Source: Sphingobacterium sp. JB170
GTDB lineage: Bacteria > Bacteroidota > Bacteroidia > Sphingobacteriales > Sphingobacteriaceae
DNA length: 64,000 nucleotides
Assembly: GCF_900163865.1 (NCBI RefSeq)
Contig: NZ_FUKU01000043.1
Coordinates: forward strand, 1-64,000
Direction of reading: 5' to 3'
Shown: piece by piece, positions 35,301 through 43,627 of the stretch
How positions within the stretch are numbered: position 1 is the stretch's first letter
Layout: each line of letters begins with the position of its first letter
Notes under the pieces: generated by a model
Database searches by the model: none
What the model saw: only the letters and a program-made list of their open reading frames with translations
Told to the model about the DNA's origin: nothing
Translations under genes and position numbers: made by a program

Positions 35301-35378
35301 TGTTAAGGTGGTGAAGTCAATCTCTTGCTTCTGTTGGTAGGAGTATAATCCTTCAATACTAAGATATAATGGTAACAA
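32343..35378 (-). CDS. sbcC: Exonuclease subunit SbcC
   Basis: The SMC-like ATPase of the SbcCD (Mre11-Rad50) nuclease that opens hairpins and trims DNA ends. The 1011-aa protein shows Walker A GKVGSGKSSILEAIGFVLYGE split over residues ~34-54, long coiled coils on both sides, a zinc hook CPLCG (C496, C499), the signature LSGGQSFQASLCLALALAE, and Walker B FFIDEGFGTQDAES. The start lies 2 nt after the sbcD stop, indicating one operon. Full length, no damage. Confidence 0.96.
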   Translation of the reverse strand: MLPLYLSIEGLYSYQQKQEIDFTTLTQTGLFGIFGKVGSGKSSILEAIGFVLYGETERLNKQEKRTYNMLNLKSNAACIAFDFLNFQGNKYRFVAQWRRRKKFEDTTTLERTAYQWIDEQWVPLTSADGSQITNLTYSNFRRTIIIPQGQFKEFLELRGKDRSEMMKEIFNLNRFDLGQKVIALQRKNTMHLDVLKGTLSGFEEVSVETLQSKQTELVDAQNALQTIKSEHTFLEAEIARLSQAKKYRADLEQKTKSLEQFVSEESKVQQLENELEIYVTTSQAFRELLNHTHTLNKDKEHLTHKIEGLDNKKHMVLERLEQTEEQWKNTAAQYAQIEQFRTQAEDLKHLSLIAENKIVYSTNVKRLNEGKPHLEDAHKEELEILNDVGKKEKELEDLKANKLDTTILLNLESWYQQNDNYQKKQQELSEQLHKLTKEKSEINEEFRRQGFTLDTWEAKIDEHEKALEEKRNHLRHDETHLRVQAKLVEFADNLSSGTPCPLCGALEHPHPMVKSDLLARESRLNSAKQEIEGQIYNLKMRSQKFASLNARYHEKVAQQNQIETVIADIRRQQDAHKSLFVWTNFSKDDQKEFLNYKKENQQSESKIKIADNALKQARTNLQTVKIRVDKYQTTLQEIQQSIAISESIIVQHQNQLRLLDKDDYKTETATAITAARNQLYEKIQTIDSSYKDLSESLQQLRTEFATINAERNASKEQFQSLSQTLNGKQAEISSLLKEHKYNDIIEVQQTLQKNLEVPSLRKKIQEFNLNIGVLRSQISDLAMRIQADDFDEINFHEQSELLILKRQELELQIGLTTALDRENLRLQTEFSKKEKLLENYEKLNTRKSNLTTLENLFRGSGFVNFVSSIHLQRLCEIANQRFHRLTRNGLSLTINDQNEFEVVDFLNDGHRRSVKTLSGGQSFQASLCLALALAENIQSLNKADKNFFFIDEGFGTQDAESINIVFETLQYLQRENRIVGIISHVDALKEKISSSITVINDADKGSQVNYG

Positions 35379-35380
35379 AT

Positions 35381-36607
35381 TTAGTCCTCCGTATTAGTGT
35401 TGTTGTTAATAACTTCTTTTAATAAATCCATTATTTCCGCATTGGGCTGCTGTGCATACTTATACTGAAAATAGTCTTTAAAGAGTACATCTAGGTCTTG
35501 TTCCAGATTAACCATTTTATTTGTGGTATTGGTAGGTGTCTGTGAACGTATGACAGGAATAATATGGATGATGCCGTCATGAGCTTCGTGTATTCGCTTC
35601 AAATCCGCTGAATTAATAAACTCATCACTCACCAACGTCAGCTCTACGAGCGCGTAAGGATTCGATCTTAGCCAACTAATTGTTTCCTCGATATCCTCAA
35701 AGCGCTTTCGTTGTAAATTGCGCCCTGATTCTAAAGGTACAAACGTAAACTGTGCGTCAGTTTGCGGAGAAAGTTCGACCATCACAATACCCTTTTTCTG
35801 CCCCGCTTCGGAGAACGAGTAGGCTAGCGGGCTGCTCGGGTATACGACTGGCGACCGGTGTCCACCGATCCGTTGGTATCGATGCAAATGCCCCAGTGCA
35901 GTATACTGTATTTGCTCTGGAATGCAGTCCGAGTAAATAAGCTCTGCGTTACCGATTTTGATTGGTTTTTCGCCTTCAGGTTCCTCCAATAATTCGCCAC
36001 CGCGTTGCGACACGTATAAATGTGTTGTCAACAGGTTCACGCCGCTTACATCACAGTATTGATCAGCAAGCTCGGTCCAGTGCGCTTTCAATAGTTCGTT
36101 TAGCTTTTGTTCTTTGCCCTCGAGTCCAAGATACTGTTTCAATCGAAGCTCATTTGCATAGGGCGTGTGTAACACGCGCATAGGATAGGGGATATCAGGT
36201 AGCTGTATTTCTAAAAATCCCGGAGCCGAATTGGTGACGGAGAACCCAGAGGGGATAACATATGGTTTTATGTGTGCTTTGGGGTAGCCGACGAAAATTA
36301 TACCACATTCACGTGCTATAATGTCGGGTGCGTCAATTCTGTCAGGACTGTCATGGTTCCCTGCAATGGCAATCACTGGACGTCTACCGTTCTGTGACAA
36401 GGTTCGTAAAGTACGATAAAGTAGTTCTAATGCCTCAACAGCAGGGTTGAAATTATCAAATAAATCCCCCGCGATAATTATTGCATCTGCTTGATGTTCG
36501 TCTGCAAGCACACAAAGTTCGGCGAGTACTTCACGTTGTTCCTCTAATCGAGAGAAATTATCTAATCGCTTGCCCAAGTGCCAATCGCCGGTATGTAATA
36601 TTTTCAT
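35381..36607 (-). CDS. sbcD: Exonuclease subunit SbcD
   Basis: The Mn-dependent nuclease subunit of SbcCD. The 408-aa protein carries the calcineurin-like phosphoesterase motifs MKILHTGDWHLGKRL, IIAGDLFDN, AIAGNHDSPDR, LLTTHLYV and YTALGHLHR. First gene of the sbcD-sbcC(-ispD) group; the ATG at 36607 gives the family N-terminus. No consensus -33/-7 promoter is evident upstream. Confidence 0.96.
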   Translation of the reverse strand: MKILHTGDWHLGKRLDNFSRLEEQREVLAELCVLADEHQADAIIIAGDLFDNFNPAVEALELLYRTLRTLSQNGRRPVIAIAGNHDSPDRIDAPDIIARECGIIFVGYPKAHIKPYVIPSGFSVTNSAPGFLEIQLPDIPYPMRVLHTPYANELRLKQYLGLEGKEQKLNELLKAHWTELADQYCDVSGVNLLTTHLYVSQRGGELLEEPEGEKPIKIGNAELIYSDCIPEQIQYTALGHLHRYQRIGGHRSPVVYPSSPLAYSFSEAGQKKGIVMVELSPQTDAQFTFVPLESGRNLQRKRFEDIEETISWLRSNPYALVELTLVSDEFINSADLKRIHEAHDGIIHIIPVIRSQTPTNTTNKMVNLEQDLDVLFKDYFQYKYAQQPNAEIMDLLKEVINNNTNTED

Positions 36608-36895
36608 GTTGGAAAAGAATTATTTCAAGCAATAAAATTAACGAAAACTAAACAAAAACTAGGTTAAGAAATGTGAAAGAATAAAATCAGCGCGCTTTCA
36701 GGTGTATGCGAGCGGGATTCGTATTTTGATTTATAAATGAGATTTTCGATGATCTGTACGGTGCGCGAGGCTATCATTTACTGGACAAGACATAGGTTTA
36801 GAGCTTCACGGCCCGCTTAATTTGTAGGCTGGGTTCTCGCATAGCGGCTTATCAAAAAACATGCTTATTATTTTAGTAAATACTATTAATATTAG

Positions 36896-36903
36896 TATAT
36901 TTG
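36896..36903 (+). promoter_or_regulatory. -7 element TATATTTG abutting the radical SAM gene
   Basis: A perfect TAnnTTTG match ending 3 nt before the ATG at 36907; a poor -33 (TTTT, 21 nt). It suggests a leaderless mRNA and argues against the TTG at 36901. The rest of the ~290-bp gap to sbcD holds nothing recognisable. Confidence 0.5.
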
Positions 36904-36906
36904 ATA

Positions 36907-37983
36907 ATGACTTCACATACAAATTCCGGGGAATATTTTAAAGGAAGGGGTGCCCAATTTAATCCCAATAATAAATTTAATGAACATCAATATGCGCAAG
37001 AATTCGTTGAAGGGCTCGATGAACCATTCCTGCAATCCGAAAAGACAGTAGTTATTGATTCCTATCCCAAATCTATTATATCGAAGGTGAATAGTCCGGA
37101 TATTGGTTTTTCTCAATCACTCAACCCGTATCAGGGTTGTGAACACGGCTGTATTTATTGTTATGCGAGGAATAGTCATGAATTCTGGGGGTATAGTGCC
37201 GGCTTGGATTTTGAACGAAAAATCCTTGTCAAGCATAATGCGGTAGAGCTACTAAAACAAACCCTTGAGAAAGCAAATTACCGTCCGCAGACCATATTCT
37301 TGTCCGGTAATACTGATTGTTATCAACCCGTTGAACGTAAATATAAAATCACGCGAGAGCTATTAAAAACAATGCGGGAATATAAACACCCTGTTTCTAT
37401 CATAAGTAAGAATGTTTTGATGCACCGAGACCTCGATATTATGCAAGAACTTGCTTCGTTGGGGTTGATTTCCGTTACAGTGACGATAAACAGCCTACAA
37501 GAAGAAGTGCGGCGTAAGATGGAGCCGAGGACTGCGACGGCTCTGGCGCGATTAAAACTAATTGAATCCTTAGCGAAGAGAAATATCCCCGTGTCGGTAT
37601 TAATAGCACCGATTGTTCCAGGAATCAATAGCATGGAAATGCCTGCCATTATCCAAAAAGCCGCAAATGCTGGGGCGGTTTGGGCTGGATATACTATTGT
37701 TCGGTTAAACGGGGCCGTGGCCGATATTTTCCACGATTGGGTCTATAAGAATTATCCTGATCGTGCGTCTAAAATTATACATGGAATTCAAGAATGTCAT
37801 GGAGGGCAGCTGAACGATAGCGCGTGGGGAAGGAGAATTGCTGGCGAGGGACGGATTGCTGAGGGGATTAAACAACTGTTTAAGCTAGCACGGAATAAAC
37901 ATATGGGTGATCTTGGGCCGCCGGTTGTGCGTACCGACATGTTTGTACGTCCAGAAAGTTCGGGGCAACTAAGGCTGTTTTAA
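36907..37983 (+). CDS. PA0069-family radical SAM protein
   Basis: A 358-aa radical SAM enzyme distantly related to spore photoproduct lyase. It begins with GRGAQFNPNNKFNEHQY, the family signature, and has the 4Fe-4S motif CEHGCIYCYARNSHEFWGY (CxxxCxxC), then TIFLSGNTDCYQPVE and VSVLIAPIVPGINS. Members are widespread but their substrate is unknown. The ATG at 36907 is set by the adjacent -7 element. Convergent with the DUF5606 gene across a strong hairpin. Confidence 0.9.
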   Translation: MTSHTNSGEYFKGRGAQFNPNNKFNEHQYAQEFVEGLDEPFLQSEKTVVIDSYPKSIISKVNSPDIGFSQSLNPYQGCEHGCIYCYARNSHEFWGYSAGLDFERKILVKHNAVELLKQTLEKANYRPQTIFLSGNTDCYQPVERKYKITRELLKTMREYKHPVSIISKNVLMHRDLDIMQELASLGLISVTVTINSLQEEVRRKMEPRTATALARLKLIESLAKRNIPVSVLIAPIVPGINSMEMPAIIQKAANAGAVWAGYTIVRLNGAVADIFHDWVYKNYPDRASKIIHGIQECHGGQLNDSAWGRRIAGEGRIAEGIKQLFKLARNKHMGDLGPPVVRTDMFVRPESSGQLRLF

Positions 37984-37990
37984 GTAAAAT

Positions 37991-38023
37991 GGCGCATCCC
38001 GAGATCATAGATCGGGATGCGCC
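37991..38023. terminator. GC-rich hairpin between convergent genes
   Basis: A perfect 12-bp stem GGCGCATCCCGA / TCGGGATGCGCC with a 9-nt loop, lying between two convergent genes. It has no T run on either strand, so it may be a Rho-assisted or 3'-end-stabilising structure rather than a classical terminator. Confidence 0.6.
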
Positions 38024-38039
38024 GTCTCGAATTACGATA

Positions 38040-38450
38040 TTATCCTTGTTGAATTGGCGCAGGTGCTTCTTCTTCGAACAAGGGTAAATCTTTAAGTAGA
38101 TTGTACCAAGAAATAATTTTCTTAATATCTGAAGAGTACACGCGGGACTCGTCATGTCCTGGCGCAACTTCACGGAAGAATGCGCGTAACGCATCGCCAC
38201 TTGCTTTCACTTCAGGCGTTTCTTTTCCTTGGTCTTTAATTGCGCCTAAGACGTCGACTAATCGAATTTCTTCGTCTTCCCCGTAGATTGTGATGTCCTC
38301 TAGGGTCGCCATTTTTGTTGTTGAAATGCTAACTGTCGATTTAATCTTTTTCTCGTCGAGAGTTTCCAAAATAAAGCCGGCTTTATTTTGGCCAATTAAT
38401 TTATACAGCCCTGGTTTACCCGTAACTGATACTAATGCTCTTAAATTCAT
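38040..38450 (-). CDS. DUF5606-family protein
   Basis: A 136-aa protein of a Bacteroidota-specific family of unknown function: it begins MNLRALVSVTGKPGLYKLIG and has MATLEDITIYGEDEEIRLVDV and the C-terminal helix IKKIISWYNLLKDLPLFEEE. The C-terminus is Pro/Ala-rich and probably disordered. It follows the peptidyl-prolyl isomerase gene after 12 nt and likely shares its promoter. Cytoplasmic. Confidence 0.88.
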   Translation of the reverse strand: MNLRALVSVTGKPGLYKLIGQNKAGFILETLDEKKIKSTVSISTTKMATLEDITIYGEDEEIRLVDVLGAIKDQGKETPEVKASGDALRAFFREVAPGHDESRVYSSDIKKIISWYNLLKDLPLFEEEAPAPIQQG

Positions 38451-38462
38451 CTGGAATTTATA

Positions 38463-38921
38463 TTAATCTTCAATAACTTCAATACTTACGATGCCGTCCC
38501 CCTGTTGAATGGCATCAACAAGATCAACGTTTTCAATAACTTTACCGAAGCAGGTGTGGTTTCTGTCAAGGTGTGCTGTATTATTACGGCTGTGACAAAC
38601 GAAAAATTGTGATCCACCCGTGTTACGTCCTGCGTGCGCCATTGACAACACGCCGCGGTCGTGGTATTGGTTCTCGCCCGTTAGTTCACAGTCAATTTTA
38701 TAGCCCGGTCCACCGGTACCTGGAACGCCTGTTGCTCCTTCACGAGTGTTAGGACACCCTCCTTGGATTACAAAATCAGGTATTACACGGTGAAACTTTA
38801 ACCCATCATAATATCCGGATTTTGCAAGTTTGATAAAGTTCGCAACTGTATTTGGTGCATCTTCTGTGTAGAATTGCACAGTCATGTCGCCTTTTTCTGT
38901 CTTAATAATAGCTTTGCTCAT
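38463..38921 (-). CDS. Cyclophilin-type peptidyl-prolyl isomerase
   Basis: Catalyses cis-trans isomerisation of Xaa-Pro bonds. The 152-aa protein has the cyclophilin core: [40 protein letters not shown] and [12 protein letters not shown]. There is no signal peptide, so it is cytoplasmic (PpiB-like). The ATG at 38921 is chosen over an upstream in-frame start because a TATCTTTG -7 element overlaps the upstream codons. It leads the operon with the DUF5606 gene. Confidence 0.93.
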   Translation of the reverse strand: MSKAIIKTEKGDMTVQFYTEDAPNTVANFIKLAKSGYYDGLKFHRVIPDFVIQGGCPNTREGATGVPGTGGPGYKIDCELTGENQYHDRGVLSMAHAGRNTGGSQFFVCHSRNNTAHLDRNHTCFGKVIENVDLVDAIQQGDGIVSIEVIED

Positions 38922-38948
38922 AGTCTTTTTTATTTTACGTATGGACTG

Positions 38949-38956
38949 CAAAGATA
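38949..38956 (-). promoter_or_regulatory. -7 element TATCTTTG of the PPIase gene
   Basis: A perfect TAnnTTTG match on the reverse strand, 27 nt before the ATG at 38921, which settles that start over 38951. Confidence 0.6.
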
Positions 38957-39265
38957 AAATTTCTAATTGAATTGTGGGTTGTCTTCACTGGATGAATTGA
39001 TAATGGTCTTTATTCCAGTTGTTTGGTTTTCCATAATTCTATCAGTAGGTTTGACTTACATGATTTAGTAGGGGGCCGTTTGAAACATTTCTCAATAGGG
39101 GCTTTGCTGCCCAATACTTACCGAGGCATGGGATTAAATTTTGTTAAATTGAAGAAATCGATGGTAATTGATGATGGTGAGATCGACTTTTTGCACATTG
39201 AGCCATAGGAATGCGGTAGCCGTAGTTTTATAATGATACGGCACCTGTAAAATCTATAATCTCTT
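38957..39265. other. Intergenic region, no gene supported
   Basis: About 310 bp between the PPIase and deoxynucleoside kinase genes. A 61-codon TTG-started forward frame (39023-39208) has protein-like composition but no recognisable family or promoter; it could be a decayed gene end. Confidence 0.35.
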
Positions 39266-39880
39266 TTAGAACAAACCGAACATCTCGGCTTCTATTTTTT
39301 CGATCACTAAACCCAGATCTTCCGGCTTCTGTGCGAAATCAAGATTATCTTTGTCGAGCACAAGAAGCTTTCCTTCTTTATAATTGCCGATCCATTTCTC
39401 ATACTTATCATTCAATTTGGATAGGTAATCTAAACGGATCGCTGATTCGTAATCGCGTCCCCTTTTTTGAATGTTATTTACAAGTGTCGGAACCGAGGCC
39501 CGCAGATATATTAATAAATCCGGCGGTTTTATATAATGAACTATACTTTGAAAAATATTGCTGTAATTTTCGAAATCACGCGCGCTCATCAACCCCATAT
39601 CATAAAGGTTCTCGGCAAAAATATAGGCATCTTCGTAGATTGTACGATCTTGAATCATATTAATGCTTCTTTTCTGTAGCTCAACGATATGGCGAAACCG
39701 GCTGTTTAAAAAAAATATCTGTAGGTTAAAAGCCCAGCGTTTCATGTCACTATAAAAATCCTCCAAATAGGGGTTATTTTCTACCGCTTCAAACTGAGGT
39801 TCAAAGTTTAAATGACGAGCTAACTTCTCTGTCAAGGTCGTTTTTCCAGCCCCGATGTTTCCTACAATTGCTATATGCAT
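39266..39880 (-). CDS. Deoxynucleoside kinase
   Basis: Phosphorylates a deoxynucleoside (probably deoxyadenosine or deoxyguanosine) in salvage. The 204-aa protein has Walker A GNIGAGKTTLTEKLARHL, the FEAVENNPYLEDFYSD substrate block, the DR motif in IQDRTIYEDAYIFAENLY and a lid-like KRGRDYESAI region with arginines. The ATG at 39880 is preferred to TTG 6 nt upstream. It lies 9 bp after trpS and is probably co-transcribed. The base preference cannot be read reliably. Confidence 0.92.
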   Translation of the reverse strand: MHIAIVGNIGAGKTTLTEKLARHLNFEPQFEAVENNPYLEDFYSDMKRWAFNLQIFFLNSRFRHIVELQKRSINMIQDRTIYEDAYIFAENLYDMGLMSARDFENYSNIFQSIVHYIKPPDLLIYLRASVPTLVNNIQKRGRDYESAIRLDYLSKLNDKYEKWIGNYKEGKLLVLDKDNLDFAQKPEDLGLVIEKIEAEMFGLF

Positions 39881-39889
39881 ATTCAAGTA

Positions 39890-40891
39890 TTAATATAATT
39901 TCTTTATACCTATAATTTTGCGCACCTCGTTAATAGTTTTTCGCGCGCTTTCACTCGCTTTTTCTGCACCAAGACGAACAACCTTTTTGATATATTCTTC
40001 GTCATTGGAGATGTCTTCGATACGTAGGCGAACAGATTCAGTCGCATCAATCATGTCTTCCGCAAGCTGTTTTTTAAAGTCACCGTAACGAATTTGACAA
40101 TTGTCGTAGAGGTTTTCGAAATGGGTCAGTGTATCTGCTGAAGATACAACCTTCATTAAATCAAATAAGTTTTGGATTGCTTCGGGTTTCGGTTGATTTA
40201 TTTCAGTCGGCCCCGAATCTGATACCGCGCGCATGACTTTTTTGCGTATCACCGCTGGAGAGTCGCTTAGGTATACGCAGCTTGCCTCACCGTTGGATTT
40301 ACCCATTTTTCCATTTCCATCTAAGCCTGGAATTTTTACGAGTTTATTACCGTAGCTAAAAGCAAATGCTTCTTTGAAATACTCTACATTATATAATCGA
40401 TTAAATCGGTTCCCAAATGTTCTGGTCATTTCTAAATGCTGCTCTTGGTCCTTGCCTACTGGAACTTTGGTGCCATGGTGTAGAAGAATATCACACGCCA
40501 TCAAGACGGGGTAAGTAAGAAGTCCGCTATTTACATTGTCCGGATTAGCGCGGACTTTATCCTTAAAAGCAGTAGCCCGCTCTAGCTCACCTAGGTATGC
40601 ATTCATATTCATATACAGGTATAGCTCGGATACTTCCGGAACATCTGACTGTACATATATGGTTGACTTCTCTGGGTCGATACCCGCTGCCAAATATTCT
40701 ACAACCACCTCTCTTACCGTTCTGTTTAAGTCGCTTGGTGTGGGGTGGGTTGTTAGCGAATGGAGATCTGCTATGAAAAAAAAGCAATTGTATTCGTTTT
40801 GCATTTTCACAAAATTGTTCAACGCTCCATAGTAATTCCCTAAGTGTAATTTTCCGGTACTTCTGATACCGCTTACAACAGTTTCTTTCAT
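39890..40891 (-). CDS. trpS: Tryptophanyl-tRNA synthetase
   Basis: Charges tRNA-Trp. The 333-aa class I synthetase has the HIGH-equivalent TGKLHLGNYYGAL and the KMSKS-equivalent GKMGKSNG, with LMACDILLHHGTKVPVGKDQEQH in between. Length is standard. Divergent from the secreted-protein gene at 40967. A TAAATTTG -7 element lies 4 nt from its ATG. No leader peptide is present, unlike the pheA operon. Confidence 0.96.
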   Translation of the reverse strand: MKETVVSGIRSTGKLHLGNYYGALNNFVKMQNEYNCFFFIADLHSLTTHPTPSDLNRTVREVVVEYLAAGIDPEKSTIYVQSDVPEVSELYLYMNMNAYLGELERATAFKDKVRANPDNVNSGLLTYPVLMACDILLHHGTKVPVGKDQEQHLEMTRTFGNRFNRLYNVEYFKEAFAFSYGNKLVKIPGLDGNGKMGKSNGEASCVYLSDSPAVIRKKVMRAVSDSGPTEINQPKPEAIQNLFDLMKVVSSADTLTHFENLYDNCQIRYGDFKKQLAEDMIDATESVRLRIEDISNDEEYIKKVVRLGAEKASESARKTINEVRKIIGIKKLY

Positions 40892-40895
40892 GATG

Positions 40896-40903
40896 CAAAT
40901 TTA
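40896..40903 (-). promoter_or_regulatory. -7 element TAAATTTG abutting trpS
   Basis: A reverse-strand TAnnTTTG match ending 4 nt before the trpS ATG, the fifth case in this window of a -7 element next to a start codon. Confidence 0.5.
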
Positions 40904-40911
40904 AGGATTAA

Positions 40912-40942
40912 TTGGTAATTAATTACAGGTGGTTTATATTTG
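40912..40942 (+). promoter_or_regulatory. Consensus promoter of the gene at 40967
   Basis: TTG (40912-40914), 20-nt spacer, TATATTTG (40935-40942); the start codon follows 24 nt later. Confidence 0.75.
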
Positions 40943-40966
40943 TTGTAATTAATAAGTTCCTCGATT

Positions 40967-41659
40967 ATGAAGTTTGCAATACCGTTATTCCTGTTTTTTT
41001 TCTGTTTCTCTTGCGGTGCTCGATGTCAAACGGCAACATTCGAGTTTGACGATCAAGTATGTTCGTATCAGGGTATTTACGATACCGCTTTGTATACCAA
41101 AAGTCAACTTAAGGACACTTACCGTTTGGTAGCAGATAATTATTACGTTGCCGATGAGGGAAACGTCGCGGAAGTAACGAGGCGATATCAAGCGGTTATT
41201 GAGAGCCTGGATTCATTAGAAATTGTGGAAAACCCATATTTTCAAATTGTAAGGGATTCTGTCCGCACGTATTTAAAGCAAACACTTTCTTTAAAAAGAG
41301 CACAGAAATTGGCTAGGGAAGAGCCATCGCTTCTTTTATCTTCCGTCGCGGCTGATTCGCGCGCGTATCGGTACGGGCAGGCGCTTGTCGCCGGGGGTGA
41401 GCTATTATTAACCGCATACAAGGAACTTGTGGAAGAACAGATGAAAAATAATGCGATGCCGGATTATCTTTTTGATGAATATCAAGCCGTTATGGACAGG
41501 GATAATCGTGAGGAAATAGCGTTCGAGAAACTTCTCGTTTATGGCTGGTGGAACAGTGCAAATGATCAGAGCGATCACCTCCGGGATCGCCGTCTGTTAT
41601 TCGAAAGTTTCCTAGAATTGTTTTTGGAGGTGAAAACAGTCCACTGCGACGAAGTTTAA
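40967..41659 (+). CDS. Secreted hypothetical protein, 230 aa
   Basis: It begins with a short, very hydrophobic export signal (MKFAIPLFLFFFCFSC) that is Cys-rich but has a poor lipobox, so lipidation at C16 is uncertain. The rest is helical with no recognised domain; acidic and tyrosine-rich, with two Cys near the ends of the mature part. It has a good promoter and is convergent with mazG (19 bp). Function unknown. Confidence 0.65.
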   Translation: MKFAIPLFLFFFCFSCGARCQTATFEFDDQVCSYQGIYDTALYTKSQLKDTYRLVADNYYVADEGNVAEVTRRYQAVIESLDSLEIVENPYFQIVRDSVRTYLKQTLSLKRAQKLAREEPSLLLSSVAADSRAYRYGQALVAGGELLLTAYKELVEEQMKNNAMPDYLFDEYQAVMDRDNREEIAFEKLLVYGWWNSANDQSDHLRDRRLLFESFLELFLEVKTVHCDEV

Positions 41660-41678
41660 CGAGCTGCAGAGATTGTTA

Positions 41679-42497
41679 TTAATCCTTCGTGTTGCCCATA
41701 CCTTTGGCTTCATTCCAATATACGTCCATCTGTTTAAGTGTCATATCTTGAAGGCGTTGCCCAGTTTCGGCTGCGCGATTTTCTAAATGATTGAAGCGCT
41801 GAATAAACTTTTTGTTTGTCCGTTCGAGTGCATTTTCTGGATTGATACCAATATGACGGGCGTAGTTGATGAGCGAAAATAGCAGGTCTCCGAATTCAGC
41901 TTCGGCGCGCTGTTGATCGATCGCTTGATGATGCTTGATGTCAAATTCCGCTTTGAATTCAGATAGCTCTTCTTCTACTTTTTGCCAAACTTGTGTCTTA
42001 TCGTCCCAATCAAAGCCAATGCCACGCGCTTTATCTTGTATGCGGTATGCTTTAACTAATGCAGGAAGTCCTTTTGGCACACCGGAAAGGACCGATTTAT
42101 TTCCTTCTTGCAGTTTTATCGTTTCCCAATTCACTTTCACCTGGCTTTCATCGCTGGCAATCGTGTCGCCGTATATATGCGGGTGACGTTTTATGAGTTT
42201 GTCACAAATAGCATTTAGCACGTCAGTGATATCAAATTCTTGTTGCTCAGAGGCTATCTTAGCATAGAAAAGTAGGTGCATCATCACGTCTCCCAATTCG
42301 TTTTTAATTTCCTGGAAATCCTTTTCTAAGATGGCGTCAGTCAGCTCATACATTTCTTCGATAGTCAGCAGCCTTAGGGATTCCATCGTCTGTTTACGAT
42401 CCCAAGGACAGTGTACGCGCAAAACATCTAGAATAGTGATAAGACGCTCAAAAGCCCCACTTGGGGTCTCCTGATACGATGGTATATGGTGACTCAT
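41679..42497 (-). CDS. mazG: Nucleoside triphosphate pyrophosphohydrolase MazG
   Basis: Hydrolyses (d)NTPs to monophosphates plus PPi. The 272-aa protein holds two MazG folds: the first with CPWDRKQTMESLR, the metal motif EEMYELTDAI and ELGDVMMHLLFYAKI (ExxE...ExxD), the second with EELSEFKAEF and EAEFGDLLFSLINYAR. Length is standard. A perfect consensus promoter lies just upstream. Single gene, convergent with the secreted protein gene. Confidence 0.95.
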   Translation of the reverse strand: MSHHIPSYQETPSGAFERLITILDVLRVHCPWDRKQTMESLRLLTIEEMYELTDAILEKDFQEIKNELGDVMMHLLFYAKIASEQQEFDITDVLNAICDKLIKRHPHIYGDTIASDESQVKVNWETIKLQEGNKSVLSGVPKGLPALVKAYRIQDKARGIGFDWDDKTQVWQKVEEELSEFKAEFDIKHHQAIDQQRAEAEFGDLLFSLINYARHIGINPENALERTNKKFIQRFNHLENRAAETGQRLQDMTLKQMDVYWNEAKGMGNTKD

Positions 42498-42528
42498 AGA
42501 AATTAAATTTGATGCGTGAAATATGAGC

Positions 42529-42561
42529 CAAATATACAGGAAAAAAGCACGAATTTACAAA
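42529..42561 (-). promoter_or_regulatory. Consensus promoter of mazG
   Basis: On the reverse strand TTTG (42561-42558), 21-nt spacer, TATATTTG (42536-42529); the ATG is 31 nt further on. Confidence 0.8.
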
Positions 42562-42684
42562 TTTAGCATCGATGGAAACTAGGATTAATGCGCTGTATTC
42601 TTGTCGGTACGCTCTATACGCTATAATATTTAAAACATAAGTCCCGCCATAGCTGTTATTGATGTAAAATAGATTTAATTAGTT

Positions 42685-42993
42685 ATGGAAACGAAACACA
42701 AATACGAGACAGCGGACGTCGCATTAGAAAAGTTGAAAGAGATGGGGTATACGACAGATTATAATATCGCCTTTGATGAAATTTCTGTGGATGCAGACGA
42801 TTATCAAGTAGACCATTTATATCGTTACGAAGGGGACTCCAATCCGGATGATGAATCTACAGTATATGGTATTTCAAACCCTACCAATGGAAAGAAAGGA
42901 GTGTTCGTTGCGGGCAATCTGTCGTTAATTGAGGGCAGGAAGCGCGACATTATTTTGAATTTAGAAATGAAATTTAAGAAAAAAGATGCCTAA
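42685..42993 (+). CDS. Conserved small protein, 102 aa
   Basis: A small acidic protein with the pattern ALEKLKEMGYTTDYNIAFD and DHLYRYEGDSNPDDESTVYGI, seen in short Bacteroidota proteins that are often labelled phosphoribosylpyrophosphate synthetase. It has no PRPP-binding loop and is far too short for that enzyme, so that label should not be used. It overlaps the DUF1543 gene by 8 nt and is probably coupled with it. Function unknown. Confidence 0.75.
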   Translation: METKHKYETADVALEKLKEMGYTTDYNIAFDEISVDADDYQVDHLYRYEGDSNPDDESTVYGISNPTNGKKGVFVAGNLSLIEGRKRDIILNLEMKFKKKDA

Positions 42994-43534
42994 GAATCTT
43001 TTCATGGTGCTCTTAGGGTGTAAACCCGAGGGGCGATTCATTGAACAGCATGATATTTACTTTGGAATAGCCGAAGAGTTGCCGGAGTTGAAAAATGACA
43101 TGATCGAGTATTGGCCCCAGGCCCGCGGGAAACTGCATATCGATGCTTGGAAGAAAATTACGTATGTTGAAGGGTATACGATTTTAGTACGTCCGAGAAA
43201 CGATGCCGCTGAGCAGCGCAATAAATTATTTTTTGTTAACCTTGGTGGCTATAGGGAAAATGATTTTGAAGAATATCATTTTAAACAGCTGGTCGTCGCT
43301 GAGTCTTTGGAACTAGCAAGCCGGCTTGCAAAAAAAACGCGCTTTTTTATAGATCATATTTCACCTCATATCGATGACAAATATGGTTTGGATGTGGATG
43401 ATATATTTGATGTCGAAGACATTATTTCGCCTTCTTTACGCGCGCAGTATAGCTTGGAAATCGTGCCTATTGATAGTAATTTAGCTTTGGAAGATACTCC
43501 GAATATTGGTTACTTGAAATTCTCGGATTTTTAG
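42986..43534 (+). CDS. DUF1543-family protein
   Basis: A 182-aa protein that begins LFMVLLGCKPEGRFIEQHDIYFGIA, the signature of DUF1543, followed by LHIDAWKKITYVEGYTI and a second repeat-like half (LFFVNLGGYRENDFEEYHF). The family is of unknown function, cytoplasmic, and probably folds as two related halves. It overlaps the upstream 102-aa gene by 8 nt. Confidence 0.85.
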   Translation: MPKNLFMVLLGCKPEGRFIEQHDIYFGIAEELPELKNDMIEYWPQARGKLHIDAWKKITYVEGYTILVRPRNDAAEQRNKLFFVNLGGYRENDFEEYHFKQLVVAESLELASRLAKKTRFFIDHISPHIDDKYGLDVDDIFDVEDIISPSLRAQYSLEIVPIDSNLALEDTPNIGYLKFSDF

Positions 43535-43570
43535 TTGGTGTGCTTTCGGCTATGTGTAGTAGTAGAGAGT

Positions 43571-43615
43571 CAAAAAACGAGCAAAGTAGCGGACGTTCTC
43601 ATATACTTTGCTCGT
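43571..43615 (-). terminator. Terminator of the S46 peptidase gene
   Basis: A perfect 12-bp stem ACGAGCAAAGTA / TACTTTGCTCGT with a 15-nt loop, followed on the reverse strand by T6, 13 nt after the peptidase stop codon. Confidence 0.85.
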
Positions 43616-43627
43616 TCTAGATAAAAA

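Noticed and set aside
39023..39208. 61-codon forward frame between PPIase and kinase genes
   Set aside because: TTG start and no recognisable family; kept only as a possible decayed gene end.
42685..42993. Annotation as phosphoribosylpyrophosphate synthetase
   Set aside because: At 102 aa and without a PRPP-binding loop it cannot be that enzyme.
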